A DNA stretch of 64,000 nucleotides from Pseudomonadota bacterium (lineage in GTDB: Bacteria > Bdellovibrionota_C > UBA2361 > SZUA-149 > DAOLCO01), in contig JAIYCX010000037.1 in NCBI GenBank assembly GCA_027487795.1, positions 48,394-112,393 on the forward strand, in the 5' to 3' direction. How positions within the stretch are numbered: the first letter of the stretch is position 1; the number at the start of each line of letters is the position of its first letter. The position numbers and the translations under genes were made by a program. Shown piece by piece: positions 1-8,464 of this stretch. The notes beneath the pieces were generated by a model that made no database searches, was not told the DNA's origin, and saw nothing but the letters and a program-made list of their open reading frames with translations.

Positions 1-1183
1 TACCAAAAATTGGCACTACATCTGCAATTGTATGCCCTTCTAAAAGAGGACCCATGATCCCCATTGCAACAAAACATGGAGGCCTAACTCTTACTCTGTA
101 AGGATGGCCACTTCCATCTGAAACAACATAAAAACCTAGCTCTCCATTTCCACCCTCTACTGGGAAATATATATCACCAGCTGGAGGCTTAATTCCTCCA
201 AAAACTATTTCAAATTGACTTATCATACCTTCGATGGAATCATAAACTTCATCTTTTGGAGGCATAATTATTTTAGGATCATCGATTGAAATAGGTCCAT
301 CAGGGAGCTTTTTAAAAGCCTGATTTACTATGCTCATAGATTCATAAATTTCATTGAATCTAACCAAAAATCTATCCAAGTTATCACCCTTTGATCCTAA
401 TGGAACTTGAAATTCAAAGTGATCATAACTAGAATAAGGAAAAGCTTTTCTTACATCATAGTTCACACCACTAGCTCTAGCTATTGGGCCAGTAATACCA
501 TATGCAATTGCTTCATCCTTAGAAATAATTCCAACATCCGCCATTCTATCTTGAAATATTCGATTTCTAGATACTAACTTGTCTGCATCAATTAAATGCT
601 TTTCAATTTTCTTAAATGCAGCCTGAACAGCTTCTCTAAAGTTATGTGGTAGATCGCTTTTTAACCCACCAACTCTGGTATATGAAATTGTAAGACGTGC
701 TCCAGTAACTTGTTCAATAAGGTCGTATAGTTCTTCTCTTGCCTGCATCAAGTAGAGCATAACAGTAAAAGCACCTAGCTCCATCGCCCCTGCCCCAACA
801 CAAGTTAAATGATCACACATTCTGGAGAGTTCACTCATTATGACTCTAATATATTGGCCTCTTAACGGAACTTCTACATCAAATAAATTTTCTATCGCGA
901 GTACCCAACCAACATTATTAATGATTGGTGAAACATAATTAAGTCTATCTGTGTATGGGATAACTTGATTATAATCTACGTTCTCACATTGCTTTTCAAA
1001 CCCACGATGTAGATATCCGAGATCGACATCACATCTTTCAATTCTTTCCCCGTCTAGTTCTAAAATCAATCTCACTGTTCCATGAGTAGCTGGGTGTGCT
1101 GGACCCATATTTAGAATCATTGTCTTACTTCTTAGGGAATCGTCTAATTCTCTAGCTTCCCAGTTGTTTCTGACATCAGTCAT
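1..1183 (-). CDS. nuoD: NADH-quinone oxidoreductase subunit D, 3' end cut by window edge
   Basis: This is the 49-kDa-type subunit of complex I, which sits in the peripheral arm and helps form the quinone site. Reading down from ATG at 1183, 394 codons are present. The early motif MGPAHPATHGTVR and the later GGNGELGFYVVSDGSG, together with the near-final GPLLEGHTIADVVPIFG, are characteristic of NuoD/HoxH-like subunits. Only about the last 15-20 residues (the usual D-I-V-x-G-E-x-D-R-type tail) fall outside the window. A GGAGA ribosome site lies about 7 nt upstream of the ATG. It follows nuoC by 45 nt, so the two are co-transcribed; nuoC and nuoD are separate here, not fused as in E. coli. Confidence 0.96.
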   Translation of the reverse strand, partial: MTDVRNNWEARELDDSLRSKTMILNMGPAHPATHGTVRLILELDGERIERCDVDLGYLHRGFEKQCENVDYNQVIPYTDRLNYVSPIINNVGWVLAIENLFDVEVPLRGQYIRVIMSELSRMCDHLTCVGAGAMELGAFTVMLYLMQAREELYDLIEQVTGARLTISYTRVGGLKSDLPHNFREAVQAAFKKIEKHLIDADKLVSRNRIFQDRMADVGIISKDEAIAYGITGPIARASGVNYDVRKAFPYSSYDHFEFQVPLGSKGDNLDRFLVRFNEIYESMSIVNQAFKKLPDGPISIDDPKIIMPPKDEVYDSIEGMISQFEIVFGGIKPPAGDIYFPVEGGNGELGFYVVSDGSGHPYRVRVRPPCFVAMGIMGPLLEGHTIADVVPIFG

Positions 1184-1228
1184 TATATTTTCTCCGGCAT
1201 ATTCTATTTAATTTAGTCTTTTAGAATT

Positions 1229-1843
1229 TTAATTTAAACTATCCGTTGTAGTAGATATTTTCCTTCTAGAAGGTAATCCTACTAACTGCTCTTTTTTTAA
1301 ATCTGAAGAGGTATTTCTCAATTCAGGCACTCTTAATTCAATCCTAGGTTGTTTCCCCCTTAACGGATAATCCTTCCTCAAAGGATGCCCAATGAACTCA
1401 TCATACATAAGTATTCTTCTAAGATCACCATGACCTTCAAAAGTAATTCCATACATATCAAAAACTTCTCTTTCTAAAAAGTTTGCGGCTGGCCAAAGAC
1501 TTCTTACTGAAGGTACCTTCGGTGATACCTCACCTACTTCCAACTTAATACAAAGCCTGTAATGATGAACAATACTTAAAAATTGATACACGACCTCGAA
1601 GCGATAGTCCTTAGAATCTAACCAATCAACACAAGTAACATCAATTAGCATATCTAAATTAACTATTGGATCTTCTTTTAAAAGTGTTGCGACTTTTAAA
1701 AAATTTTCTGGTTTACACTTGTAAGCTAAACCATAGCTCTTCCACTTTAAGGATTCTGAAGGAATAAGATCCGGAAAAGATCCTTTTTCTATGTATGATT
1801 TAAGTTCTAATTGCTTAGGGTTATGTATATTGGTCTCTGACAT
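1229..1843 (-). CDS. nuoC: NADH-quinone oxidoreductase subunit C
   Basis: This is the 30-kDa subunit of complex I, 204 aa. The diagnostic block is visible at residues about 124-160: EREVFDMYGI, then GH, LRRILM and GHPLRKDYPLRG, matching the respiratory-chain 30-kDa signature. It is the first gene of a leftward unit continuing into nuoD. No nuoA or nuoB lies upstream; instead the gene faces yajQ across a 167-bp AT-rich divergent promoter region. The C-terminal tail after the core (about 40 aa, rich in Lys/Ser/Thr) is a little longer than the minimal family core. nuoI is encoded alone some 43 kb away. Confidence 0.96.
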   Translation of the reverse strand: MSETNIHNPKQLELKSYIEKGSFPDLIPSESLKWKSYGLAYKCKPENFLKVATLLKEDPIVNLDMLIDVTCVDWLDSKDYRFEVVYQFLSIVHHYRLCIKLEVGEVSPKVPSVRSLWPAANFLEREVFDMYGITFEGHGDLRRILMYDEFIGHPLRKDYPLRGKQPRIELRVPELRNTSSDLKKEQLVGLPSRRKISTTTDSLN

Positions 1844-2010
1844 GAAAATAGTTAAAGAATATTTATGTTGCTGAAATAATATATAATAAAGATTTTAGAA
1901 ATAGATCATCTTCAAGTTCTTAACTTACACTAAATTAAACTTAATAGACTTAGTTGCAAAAATTTGTAAATTTCTACCTAAAATAAATATTCTATATGGA
2001 CTAAAGAATT

Positions 2011-2505
2011 ATGCCCTCATTTGATGTCGTAAGCGAAGTGGACCTTCAAGAAGTAGATAACGCTGTTAATCAGGTTAAAAAGGAGATTGAAACGAGATAT
2101 GACCTAAAAGGCTCAGATTCTACTATTGAATTCAGTCAGAAAGATAGCGTAATTAATATACAAGCTAATGATTCAATGAAACTAAAATCAATAGCTGAAA
2201 TTCTCAATCAAAAAGCAGCGAAAAGAGGCATTAGCGTAAGATCTTTAGAGTACAAAGACGCATCAAAATCATCGGGTGATAAAATTAGACAAGTAGTGGC
2301 AATAAAAAAAGGTATCACAACTGAAGATGGGAAAAAAATAGTTAAAATAATTAAAGAAATTGGCATTAAAAAATCTAGCGCTCAAATTCAAGATGACCAA
2401 GTTAGAGTAACAGGCCCTAAAAGAGATGATTTACAACAAATTATTCAAGTCTTGAAAACCAAAGTTACTGATTTAGATTTACAATTTACAAATTTCAGAG
2501 ATTAA
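2011..2505 (+). CDS. yajQ: YajQ-family nucleotide-binding protein
   Basis: A 164-aa protein of the YajQ/UPF0234 family. The N-terminal MPSFDVVSEVD and the internal R-Y-D-L-K-G-S motif are the family hallmarks, and the length is typical (about 160-165 aa). Family members have two RRM-like folds; some have been reported to bind nucleic acid or cyclic di-GMP, so ligand and role here are not determinable. The gene starts the rightward unit yajQ-purM with a 19-nt gap to purM and diverges from nuoC. No strong Shine-Dalgarno is visible upstream of the ATG. Confidence 0.93.
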   Translation: MPSFDVVSEVDLQEVDNAVNQVKKEIETRYDLKGSDSTIEFSQKDSVINIQANDSMKLKSIAEILNQKAAKRGISVRSLEYKDASKSSGDKIRQVVAIKKGITTEDGKKIVKIIKEIGIKKSSAQIQDDQVRVTGPKRDDLQQIIQVLKTKVTDLDLQFTNFRD

Positions 2506-2524
2506 ATCCCATACTAAAAATCAT

Positions 2525-3739
2525 ATGGACAATAAGAAACAAAATTCACATAGTCACAATTTACCGGACAAAAACTCCCTCAGTTATGAAAGTCTTGGCG
2601 CATCAGCAGACAAGGCTGGTCTACACCAAATTCTAACAGACTTAAATATGGAGGCTAAAGAAAAGCTATTTTGCCAAGTGATTCCTGATATTGCTGGTGA
2701 CGAAGATTACTATTCGTTCATTCACTGTGACGGTGCAGGAACGAAGGGTATAATTGCATATTTGTGGTATAAAGAAACAGGCGATACCAGCTATTTTTCA
2801 AGGCTGGCCGAAGATTCTTTAGTTATGAATCTTGATGATGTTTTTTGTCTTGGAATTCCAGATAAAATAATTCTAGCAAATGCAATCGCTAGGAATTCAA
2901 GGCTAATACCAAACGAAGCAATTAAAGCGGTCATTCAAGGTTATGAATTAGCCTCAGAAAAACTTAAAAAATATGGTATAAATATAGAACTATCTGGTGG
3001 TGAAACAGCTGACTGTGGCGATACCGTTAGAACTCTTTTAGTAGATGCTACAGCAACAGGAAGAATAAAAAAATCAAACATAATAAATCCAGCGAATATT
3101 ACTGCAGGAGATGTTATTGTTGGGTTCTCCAGTTCAGGTACTACCAATTATGACAGCCATAACAATTCCGGTATTGGCTCTAACGGCTTAACTCTAGCTA
3201 GGCACTGCATACTTACGAATAATTATCTTAAAAACTACCCAGAAATAGTAGATACTGGATTAGATCTTAAATCTGTTTACCAAGGTGATTATAAAGTTAA
3301 AGATACTCCTTATCCCCTAAATACTAGCATTGGAGATGCACTATCAAGTCCGACTAGAAGTTATGCTCCTGTTCTAAAAGCGATGCTAGAAGAATATAAG
3401 GAAAAGATACACGGGATCATCCATTTAACCGGAGGAGCTCACGGAAAAGTATTAAGGTTTATAAAAAATCTAAAAATAATTAAAGATGCATTACCAAGTC
3501 CTCCTCCCATTTTTGACTTAATAAAAGTTGGTGGAAGAGTTCAAATTGAAGAAATGTACAGAGTTTTTAATATGGGTATTAGACTTGAAATTTACACTGA
3601 CGCAGTTACTGCGAATAAGCTAATAGAGATTTCTAATTCATTTGGATTAAATGCTTATTTAATTGGTAGAGTAGAAAGTGATTCGAAGCCTAACGTAGAG
3701 ATTAGACTTAATGAAGTTAATTTTACATATCAGTTATAG
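2525..3739 (+). CDS. purM: Phosphoribosylformylglycinamidine cyclo-ligase (AIR synthetase), long form
   Basis: PurM closes FGAM to aminoimidazole ribonucleotide using ATP in purine synthesis (cytosol). The glycine-rich HCDGAGTKG near residues 68-75, SGGETADCGDTVRT near 157-170, GSNGLTLARH and the late LTGGAHGKVLRF are recognisable AIRS-superfamily elements. The length (404 aa) and wording (for example E-T-G-D after a Tyr-Trp-type segment, and a TxSPTRSYAPVLK block) resemble the longer Bacteroidota-type PurM more than the 345-aa E. coli type. It follows yajQ by 19 nt and ends at a strong intrinsic terminator. Confidence 0.88.
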   Translation: MDNKKQNSHSHNLPDKNSLSYESLGASADKAGLHQILTDLNMEAKEKLFCQVIPDIAGDEDYYSFIHCDGAGTKGIIAYLWYKETGDTSYFSRLAEDSLVMNLDDVFCLGIPDKIILANAIARNSRLIPNEAIKAVIQGYELASEKLKKYGINIELSGGETADCGDTVRTLLVDATATGRIKKSNIINPANITAGDVIVGFSSSGTTNYDSHNNSGIGSNGLTLARHCILTNNYLKNYPEIVDTGLDLKSVYQGDYKVKDTPYPLNTSIGDALSSPTRSYAPVLKAMLEEYKEKIHGIIHLTGGAHGKVLRFIKNLKIIKDALPSPPPIFDLIKVGGRVQIEEMYRVFNMGIRLEIYTDAVTANKLIEISNSFGLNAYLIGRVESDSKPNVEIRLNEVNFTYQL

Positions 3740-3741
3740 AT

Positions 3742-3780
3742 TCTACGAGCTACAAATTTATAGCTCGTAGATATTCTTTT
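3742..3780 (+). terminator. Rho-independent terminator after purM
   Basis: A perfect 11-bp stem (TCTACGAGCTA at 3742-3752 and its complement at 3761-3771) with an 8-nt AT loop is followed by TATTCTTTT. It lies between the convergent ends of purM and the leftward 3791-4168 gene and could serve both. Confidence 0.85.
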
Positions 3781-3790
3781 AACTTTATTG

Positions 3791-4168
3791 TTAAAGAGCT
3801 GGCTTGTATGTTTCCTCAATCACCGCACCAAAATAGGGTGAAGGACCTTGTGATACATCTCTCATCATTTCACTAGCTTCCCTAGTATCAACTAAAGCCC
3901 AGTGCATTCTAGGGGTACCATCTGTTTGTGGATCTAGAAACTTTCTTACTACGAGGAAGCTATCGCCATTAACGGCATCCATAGCATTTACAATTCTATA
4001 TATATGTAATTCGTGTTTTTTAGAGTTAGCAGCTCTTTGAGCTTTTGGTCTTAATTCGTCTAAAACCTTTGATAATATCCATTCTCCCGAATTAACTGAA
4101 GGGCATGCAAAAAGAACTGTCCCTCTATCTAAACTTTGCTCAATATCGCTTAAAAAATCTACTGACAT
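3791..4168 (-). CDS. Conserved hypothetical protein, 125 aa
   Basis: I do not recognise a family. The protein has no signal peptide or membrane segment and reads as a compact soluble alpha/beta protein: an N-terminal acidic stretch, a hydrophobic strand (TVLFACP), then a KPKAQRA-type basic patch and a well-packed C-terminal half with HWALVDTRE. The ATG at 4168 is preceded by AAAGGG about 7 nt upstream, so the start is well supported. It is monocistronic, convergent with purM and separated from the next leftward gene by about 150 bp. Confidence 0.7.
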   Translation of the reverse strand: MSVDFLSDIEQSLDRGTVLFACPSVNSGEWILSKVLDELRPKAQRAANSKKHELHIYRIVNAMDAVNGDSFLVVRKFLDPQTDGTPRMHWALVDTREASEMMRDVSQGPSPYFGAVIEETYKPAL

Positions 4169-4320
4169 CAGATTAACCCTTTGAAATTTATTTAAATAAA
4201 ACCACTAAAAAGCATATCGGAATAGAAAAGAAATGACTTGAGCCTATATTTTTAAAATACCTATATAGAATTTTAAAATACGAGCTTTGAGATAAATTGT
4301 TAAACTTTATAAATGAGAAT

Positions 4321-5766
4321 CTACAAAGGCAAACCAACAAATCCAGCATTAATGCCAAAGAAAAGTCTATTAACAGTAAAATCAGGCTCAGTCGCTCCTA
4401 AGGTATCATTTAATAGACCACTATTTCCATTTTGTTTAGAAAAATTATAACCACCTGTTAAAGATACAGTTGGTGTAACCTTATAAGTTAAAGAACTACT
4501 AGCCTCATATCTGTCTGATTGACCAGCCAGGGACAAAGACTGATTATCAAAGTAGAAATATCGACCACCTAAACTTAATTGCCATGATTCACTTATTGAA
4601 TTTACTAAGTTTAAGAATATTGTTCTATTTATAAATCTCTGACCATCTATATTCGTAGAGAAGCCTTCAGTGGATCCCAAAGTGACCAATGAAGCTTGGT
4701 CAAATTGGTAATTTAGTGCCAATGAGTAAGTTAAACCTGTATTATCACTAGAAGGTGTTAATTCTCTGGTAGAAATCTGCCCATCTTCAGCTACCGTTGA
4801 AATACTAACGGTATCTGGCGCATTTTGTAATCTTGAGTATGCTCCTCCAAGCGTTCCAGTAAATGAAAAATCTCTTGATATTTGATAATCAGCAGTTGAG
4901 ACCAACTCTCCATTAGTCCTATCAAGGCTACTTGGATCTCGAAAGACGGCACCAGAGCCTTGATTATGTATTTCAGTAAAAAGCTGAACTCCAGCAGAAC
5001 TTCTAAGACCAAGCTCTAAGTTTTCAGCAAATTTTCTGCGAATTGCTGCCTGTGCAGTATGAGAATGAAAATCAACTCCTTGTATTGCAGTGGTGGTATT
5101 GGGGCTAGAGGCGTCACTAAGTAATAATTCACCCAAAAACTTTTGATATGTGCCTAAATAACCTAAATCAAGAGAACTAAGTGAGTCGAGTTCTAACCCC
5201 TTCAAACCTAAATTACCTGATAATTGATAGTTTTGAGCTGTTCTAGTTGCTGTTCCACTAGCAACACCTAAGTTATTAGATGCAGATTGTAGAGAATTTA
5301 TTATACCAGCAGAAAATGGTCTAGGAAGAATGTTCTCTGATAAGTTCGTTGTAATATTTCCGTCTAATGTAACTCTGTTCTGTTCGTTAAATTCAGAAAA
5401 AAGTATTAATCCAGGTCGAAACTGATAAGTAGTAGGTATGGTATCATTTAAAGTTAATGGTTTGCCTGAAAAATCTAATGCTAAATTAGTTATAAAATCA
5501 TGATTCTCTTTTCCATCCCTATCAGTAGTCAATAATCCTGAATCTAAATTACCAGTATTAGAATTTAGTAGGTCATCATTTATGAAAAAAGTTGCAGGTC
5601 TCTTATTACCATTTTCAAGAAAGATGTTGTCATCATATAAAGTCTGCGCGGAGGTAGTAATTGCTACTTGGGCTTCTAATTTAGAAGATACCAATCCCGT
5701 AAATATAGTTGTTAATAATAAAACTGAGACTTTTAAAATTTTGCTTACTAACTTTTTCTTTAACAT
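4321..5766 (-). CDS. Outer-membrane beta-barrel protein
   Basis: A secreted protein of about 481 aa with a signal peptide (basic MLKKKLVSK start, hydrophobic LLLTTIFTGLV, Ala-rich exit before AQVAITT). The rest is dominated by alternating strand-like segments such as SWQLSLGGRYFYFDNQS and SLTYKVTPTVSLTGGYNFS, with many Gly/Ser/Asn turns, typical of an outer-membrane barrel resembling the barrels found in exopolysaccharide-export or porin-like families. The chain ends in hydrophobic residues, though with Leu and not the usual Phe. The frame is open to a TTG at 5805, but ATG at 5766 places the signal peptide properly. Substrate is unknown. Confidence 0.75.
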   Translation of the reverse strand: MLKKKLVSKILKVSVLLLTTIFTGLVSSKLEAQVAITTSAQTLYDDNIFLENGNKRPATFFINDDLLNSNTGNLDSGLLTTDRDGKENHDFITNLALDFSGKPLTLNDTIPTTYQFRPGLILFSEFNEQNRVTLDGNITTNLSENILPRPFSAGIINSLQSASNNLGVASGTATRTAQNYQLSGNLGLKGLELDSLSSLDLGYLGTYQKFLGELLLSDASSPNTTTAIQGVDFHSHTAQAAIRRKFAENLELGLRSSAGVQLFTEIHNQGSGAVFRDPSSLDRTNGELVSTADYQISRDFSFTGTLGGAYSRLQNAPDTVSISTVAEDGQISTRELTPSSDNTGLTYSLALNYQFDQASLVTLGSTEGFSTNIDGQRFINRTIFLNLVNSISESWQLSLGGRYFYFDNQSLSLAGQSDRYEASSSLTYKVTPTVSLTGGYNFSKQNGNSGLLNDTLGATEPDFTVNRLFFGINAGFVGLPL

Positions 5767-6029
5767 TCTAGTTTCTTTAGATCCATTTATAAGTACTAAA
5801 CACAACTATTTAGATTAAATAGGATTATTACTAAAGCGAAAAGATCTTATTTTTATTTAATATTCAGAACAAAAGTCTGAAAAGACCCTACTTTTATTGA
5901 CTATTTTAATAAAGATTTATGTACTAAAGGTATATAGCACTTTGTTCCGATAGTTATCTTAAGCAAAATAATTGCGATTTTAGAAAACTATAATTTTATA
6001 TTAATTATTAAAGAGTCGAAGGTAAGAAA

Positions 6030-6488
6030 TTGGCAGATTTACATGACAACTTACTGGCATCATCCTACGCCCCTTCACGTGGCCAAAGAGAAGACCTTAG
6101 AGATGATAGAAGCGCTAAGAACTTAGCTATTAGAACTGCATTTGTTTCAAGATTCATAGTTCTAAGAGAGAATAGAAGAACTAAAGCTCATCGAACAATA
6201 GAAGCGATGCAATGGGACTCTACGGTATCAGCAGAAGACTTATTGCAGAGATTTAGAGAGGCATTTATTGCAAATGGTGACAAGCTTGAGCCAGTAGATA
6301 GAGATCTAAATAGAGCTTTAAAACATGCATACATTTCTATTGAACACTTTCTCGGACAGTACTTAGGTAGAACTACCGATTCATTCTATGAGTCATTAAT
6401 TGACTATAAAAAGAGTAACGAATTGCTTTTTGGCGAAGATGAAGATTCTCCTAAAAGTGTTGGTTGGAGATTTCAAGATTTAAAATAA
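6030..6488 (+). CDS. Hypothetical protein, 152 aa
   Basis: I do not recognise the family. The protein is mainly helical and charged, Arg-rich at the N-terminus (several SRGQRED / RENRRTKAH-type runs), with no signal or membrane segment. The start is TTG at 6030, supported by GAAGG about 8 nt upstream; the next in-frame Met is too far in. It ends 1 nt before the FlhB-C-like gene, so the pair is almost certainly co-translated, which makes a link to the export-switch-like protein plausible but unproven. Confidence 0.65.
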   Translation: MADLHDNLLASSYAPSRGQREDLRDDRSAKNLAIRTAFVSRFIVLRENRRTKAHRTIEAMQWDSTVSAEDLLQRFREAFIANGDKLEPVDRDLNRALKHAYISIEHFLGQYLGRTTDSFYESLIDYKKSNELLFGEDEDSPKSVGWRFQDLK

Positions 6489-6489
6489 A

Positions 6490-6801
6490 ATGAAACAAAG
6501 AAAATCGATTTCCAGAAATTATGCTGTCGCACTAGGTTATAGCTCTAGTGGTTACGGCGACTCTGACAAATATCCTAAAGTACTGGCCTGTGGCGCCGGA
6601 GAAATCGCTAAAAGAATCCTGGAACTAGCGGAAGAAAATAATATAGCAATCAAGCAAGATGAAGAATTACTAAGTATTTTAAGTAATTTCGAGGCTGGTA
6701 GCACAATTCCAGAAGAGAGTTTTCAAATTGTGTCTGAAATTCTAGCTTTTCTATTCAAAGCCGATTTAGAATGGCCAAAAACAATCCCAAACAATAAATA
6801 G
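6490..6801 (+). CDS. FlhB cytoplasmic-domain-like protein (FhlB/YlqH-type)
   Basis: A stand-alone 103-aa copy of the C-terminal domain of FlhB/YscU export-switch proteins, lacking the membrane part. The pattern YAVALGYSSSG, then PKVLACGAGEIAKRI, LAEENNIAI, and a final IPEESFQIVSEILAFLF matches the domain end to end. The autocleavage NPTH motif of true FlhB is absent, as in B. subtilis YlqH. YlqH-type genes commonly sit beside a FliK-like gene (ylqG), and here a large FliK-like gene lies on the other side of ahcY (8465-10066). The molecular role of these orphans is not established. Confidence 0.85.
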   Translation: MKQRKSISRNYAVALGYSSSGYGDSDKYPKVLACGAGEIAKRILELAEENNIAIKQDEELLSILSNFEAGSTIPEESFQIVSEILAFLFKADLEWPKTIPNNK

Positions 6802-7068
6802 AACACTGCATATAGAACATTGCGCAATTAACTACCCTAAGTTACTACGTTTTAATTGTAGTTATTTAAATATTAATCTGTAAGTACTCAATCCTACATT
6901 CGTTTAAGCCATTGAAAGTTACATCTAAAATTCAGTTTGATTATGGTATTTCTTGATCTTCTATTTTAATGTAGCATTCTAAACTATATTATTATCACAT
7001 TATTATTGATGTTATATTTATAACGCTCTTAATAATGCATTTCATACTTTAAGGAGTAAGAACGGATT

Positions 7069-8457
7069 TTGGAAACACAAACAACAACTCAAGAAACAAC
7101 TAGTCCAATTAAAGCTAGTTCTACAAACACAAAAGTAAGCTCAAATATTCCAAAGAGAGTTACACCTGACTACAAAGTTAAAGATATAACTTTAGCAGAA
7201 GCAGGTAGAAAGGCTATCCAATTAGCTGAAAAAGAAATGCCTGGTTTAATGTCACTAAGAAAAGAATTTGGAAAAACTAAGCCACTAAAAGGTGCTAGAA
7301 TTTCTGGTTGTTTACATATGACTGTAGAAACAGCTGTGCTTATTGAAACATTAGTTGAATTAGGTGCACAAGTTAGATGGTCAAGCTGTAATATTTTTTC
7401 TACACAAGATCATGCCGCGGCAGCTATAGCGAAAGCAGGTATCCCAGTATTTGCATGGAAAGCGATGACTGAAGAAGAATACCTATGGTGCGTTGATCAA
7501 ACTATATTCTACGATGATGGACAACCACTAAATATGATACTTGACGATGGTGGAGATCTTACAATCAGATGCCACGAGAATTTTCCTGAAGTAATGAGTT
7601 CTATCTACGGAATATCTGAAGAAACTACTACTGGTGTTCATAGACTTTACCAAATGTTTACTGAAGGAAAGCTAAAAGTTCCTGCGATAAACGTAAATGA
7701 CTCAGTTACAAAGTCAAAATTTGACAATTTATACGGTTGCAGAGAGTCACTGGCTGATGGTCTAAAAAGAGCTACGGATGTAATGGTAGCTGGGAAAGTT
7801 GTAGTAGTTGCTGGATATGGAGATGTAGGTAAAGGTAGCGCTCACTCAATGAAGTCTCTTGGTGCACGTGTCATCATAACTGAAATAGATCCTATCATAG
7901 CACTTCAAGCAGCTATGGAAGGTTATGAAGTTACAACCATGGAAGAAGCAGTAACTCAAGGTGATATTTTTGTTACAGCAACAGGATGTTCAGATGTAAT
8001 TACATCAGAACATATGATGAAGATGAAAGATCAAGCGATCGTATGTAATATTGGTCACTTTGATTCAGAAATCGAGTCATCATGGTTACTAAACAATCCA
8101 AAAGTAAAAGTTGAGTCAATTAAACCTCAGGTTGATAAGTGTACTCTGCCAAATGGAAATGAAATCATCCTTCTTGCTGAAGGAAGACTAGTTAACTTAG
8201 GTTGTGCTACAGGGCATCCAGCGTTTGTAATGTCATGTTCTTTTACTAACCAAGTTTTAGCTCAAATAGCTCTTTGGACTGATAAGAACAAATATCCAAT
8301 TGGAGTTCACGTTCTACCAAAAGAACTAGATGAAAAAGTTGCTAGACTTCACTTAGATAAACTTGGAGTTAAATTAACAAAGTTAACTGATGCGCAGTCA
8401 AAGTATTTAGGTATAAACCAAGATGGGCCATACAAGCCTGATCATTATAGATACTAA
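7069..8457 (+). CDS. ahcY: Adenosylhomocysteinase (SAH hydrolase)
   Basis: The enzyme splits S-adenosylhomocysteine to adenosine and homocysteine, clearing the methyltransferase inhibitor. At 462 aa it is the long bacterial/plant type with the approx 40-aa insertion. Visible are the [13 protein letters not shown] active-site segment, the NAD-binding GYGDVGKG of the Rossmann fold, EIDP after it, and the conserved tail [11 protein letters not shown]. The start appears to be TTG at 7069; an AAGGAG lies 12 nt upstream (somewhat long spacing) and no in-frame ATG is near. It is followed directly by a perfect terminator. A cystathionine beta-synthase-like gene at 25.2 kb could take the homocysteine produced. 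Confidence 0.96.
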   Translation: METQTTTQETTSPIKASSTNTKVSSNIPKRVTPDYKVKDITLAEAGRKAIQLAEKEMPGLMSLRKEFGKTKPLKGARISGCLHMTVETAVLIETLVELGAQVRWSSCNIFSTQDHAAAAIAKAGIPVFAWKAMTEEEYLWCVDQTIFYDDGQPLNMILDDGGDLTIRCHENFPEVMSSIYGISEETTTGVHRLYQMFTEGKLKVPAINVNDSVTKSKFDNLYGCRESLADGLKRATDVMVAGKVVVVAGYGDVGKGSAHSMKSLGARVIITEIDPIIALQAAMEGYEVTTMEEAVTQGDIFVTATGCSDVITSEHMMKMKDQAIVCNIGHFDSEIESSWLLNNPKVKVESIKPQVDKCTLPNGNEIILLAEGRLVNLGCATGHPAFVMSCSFTNQVLAQIALWTDKNKYPIGVHVLPKELDEKVARLHLDKLGVKLTKLTDAQSKYLGINQDGPYKPDHYRY

Positions 8458-8464
8458 TTAATAT

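Noticed and set aside
4791..5012. Separate small gene within the beta-barrel gene
   Set aside because: It is an out-of-frame shadow of a clearly coding outer-membrane protein.
6802..7068. Possible SAH/SAM riboswitch before ahcY
   Set aside because: No conserved stem or core of the SAH or SAM classes could be found by eye; only AT-rich DNA and an AAGGAG ribosome site are visible.
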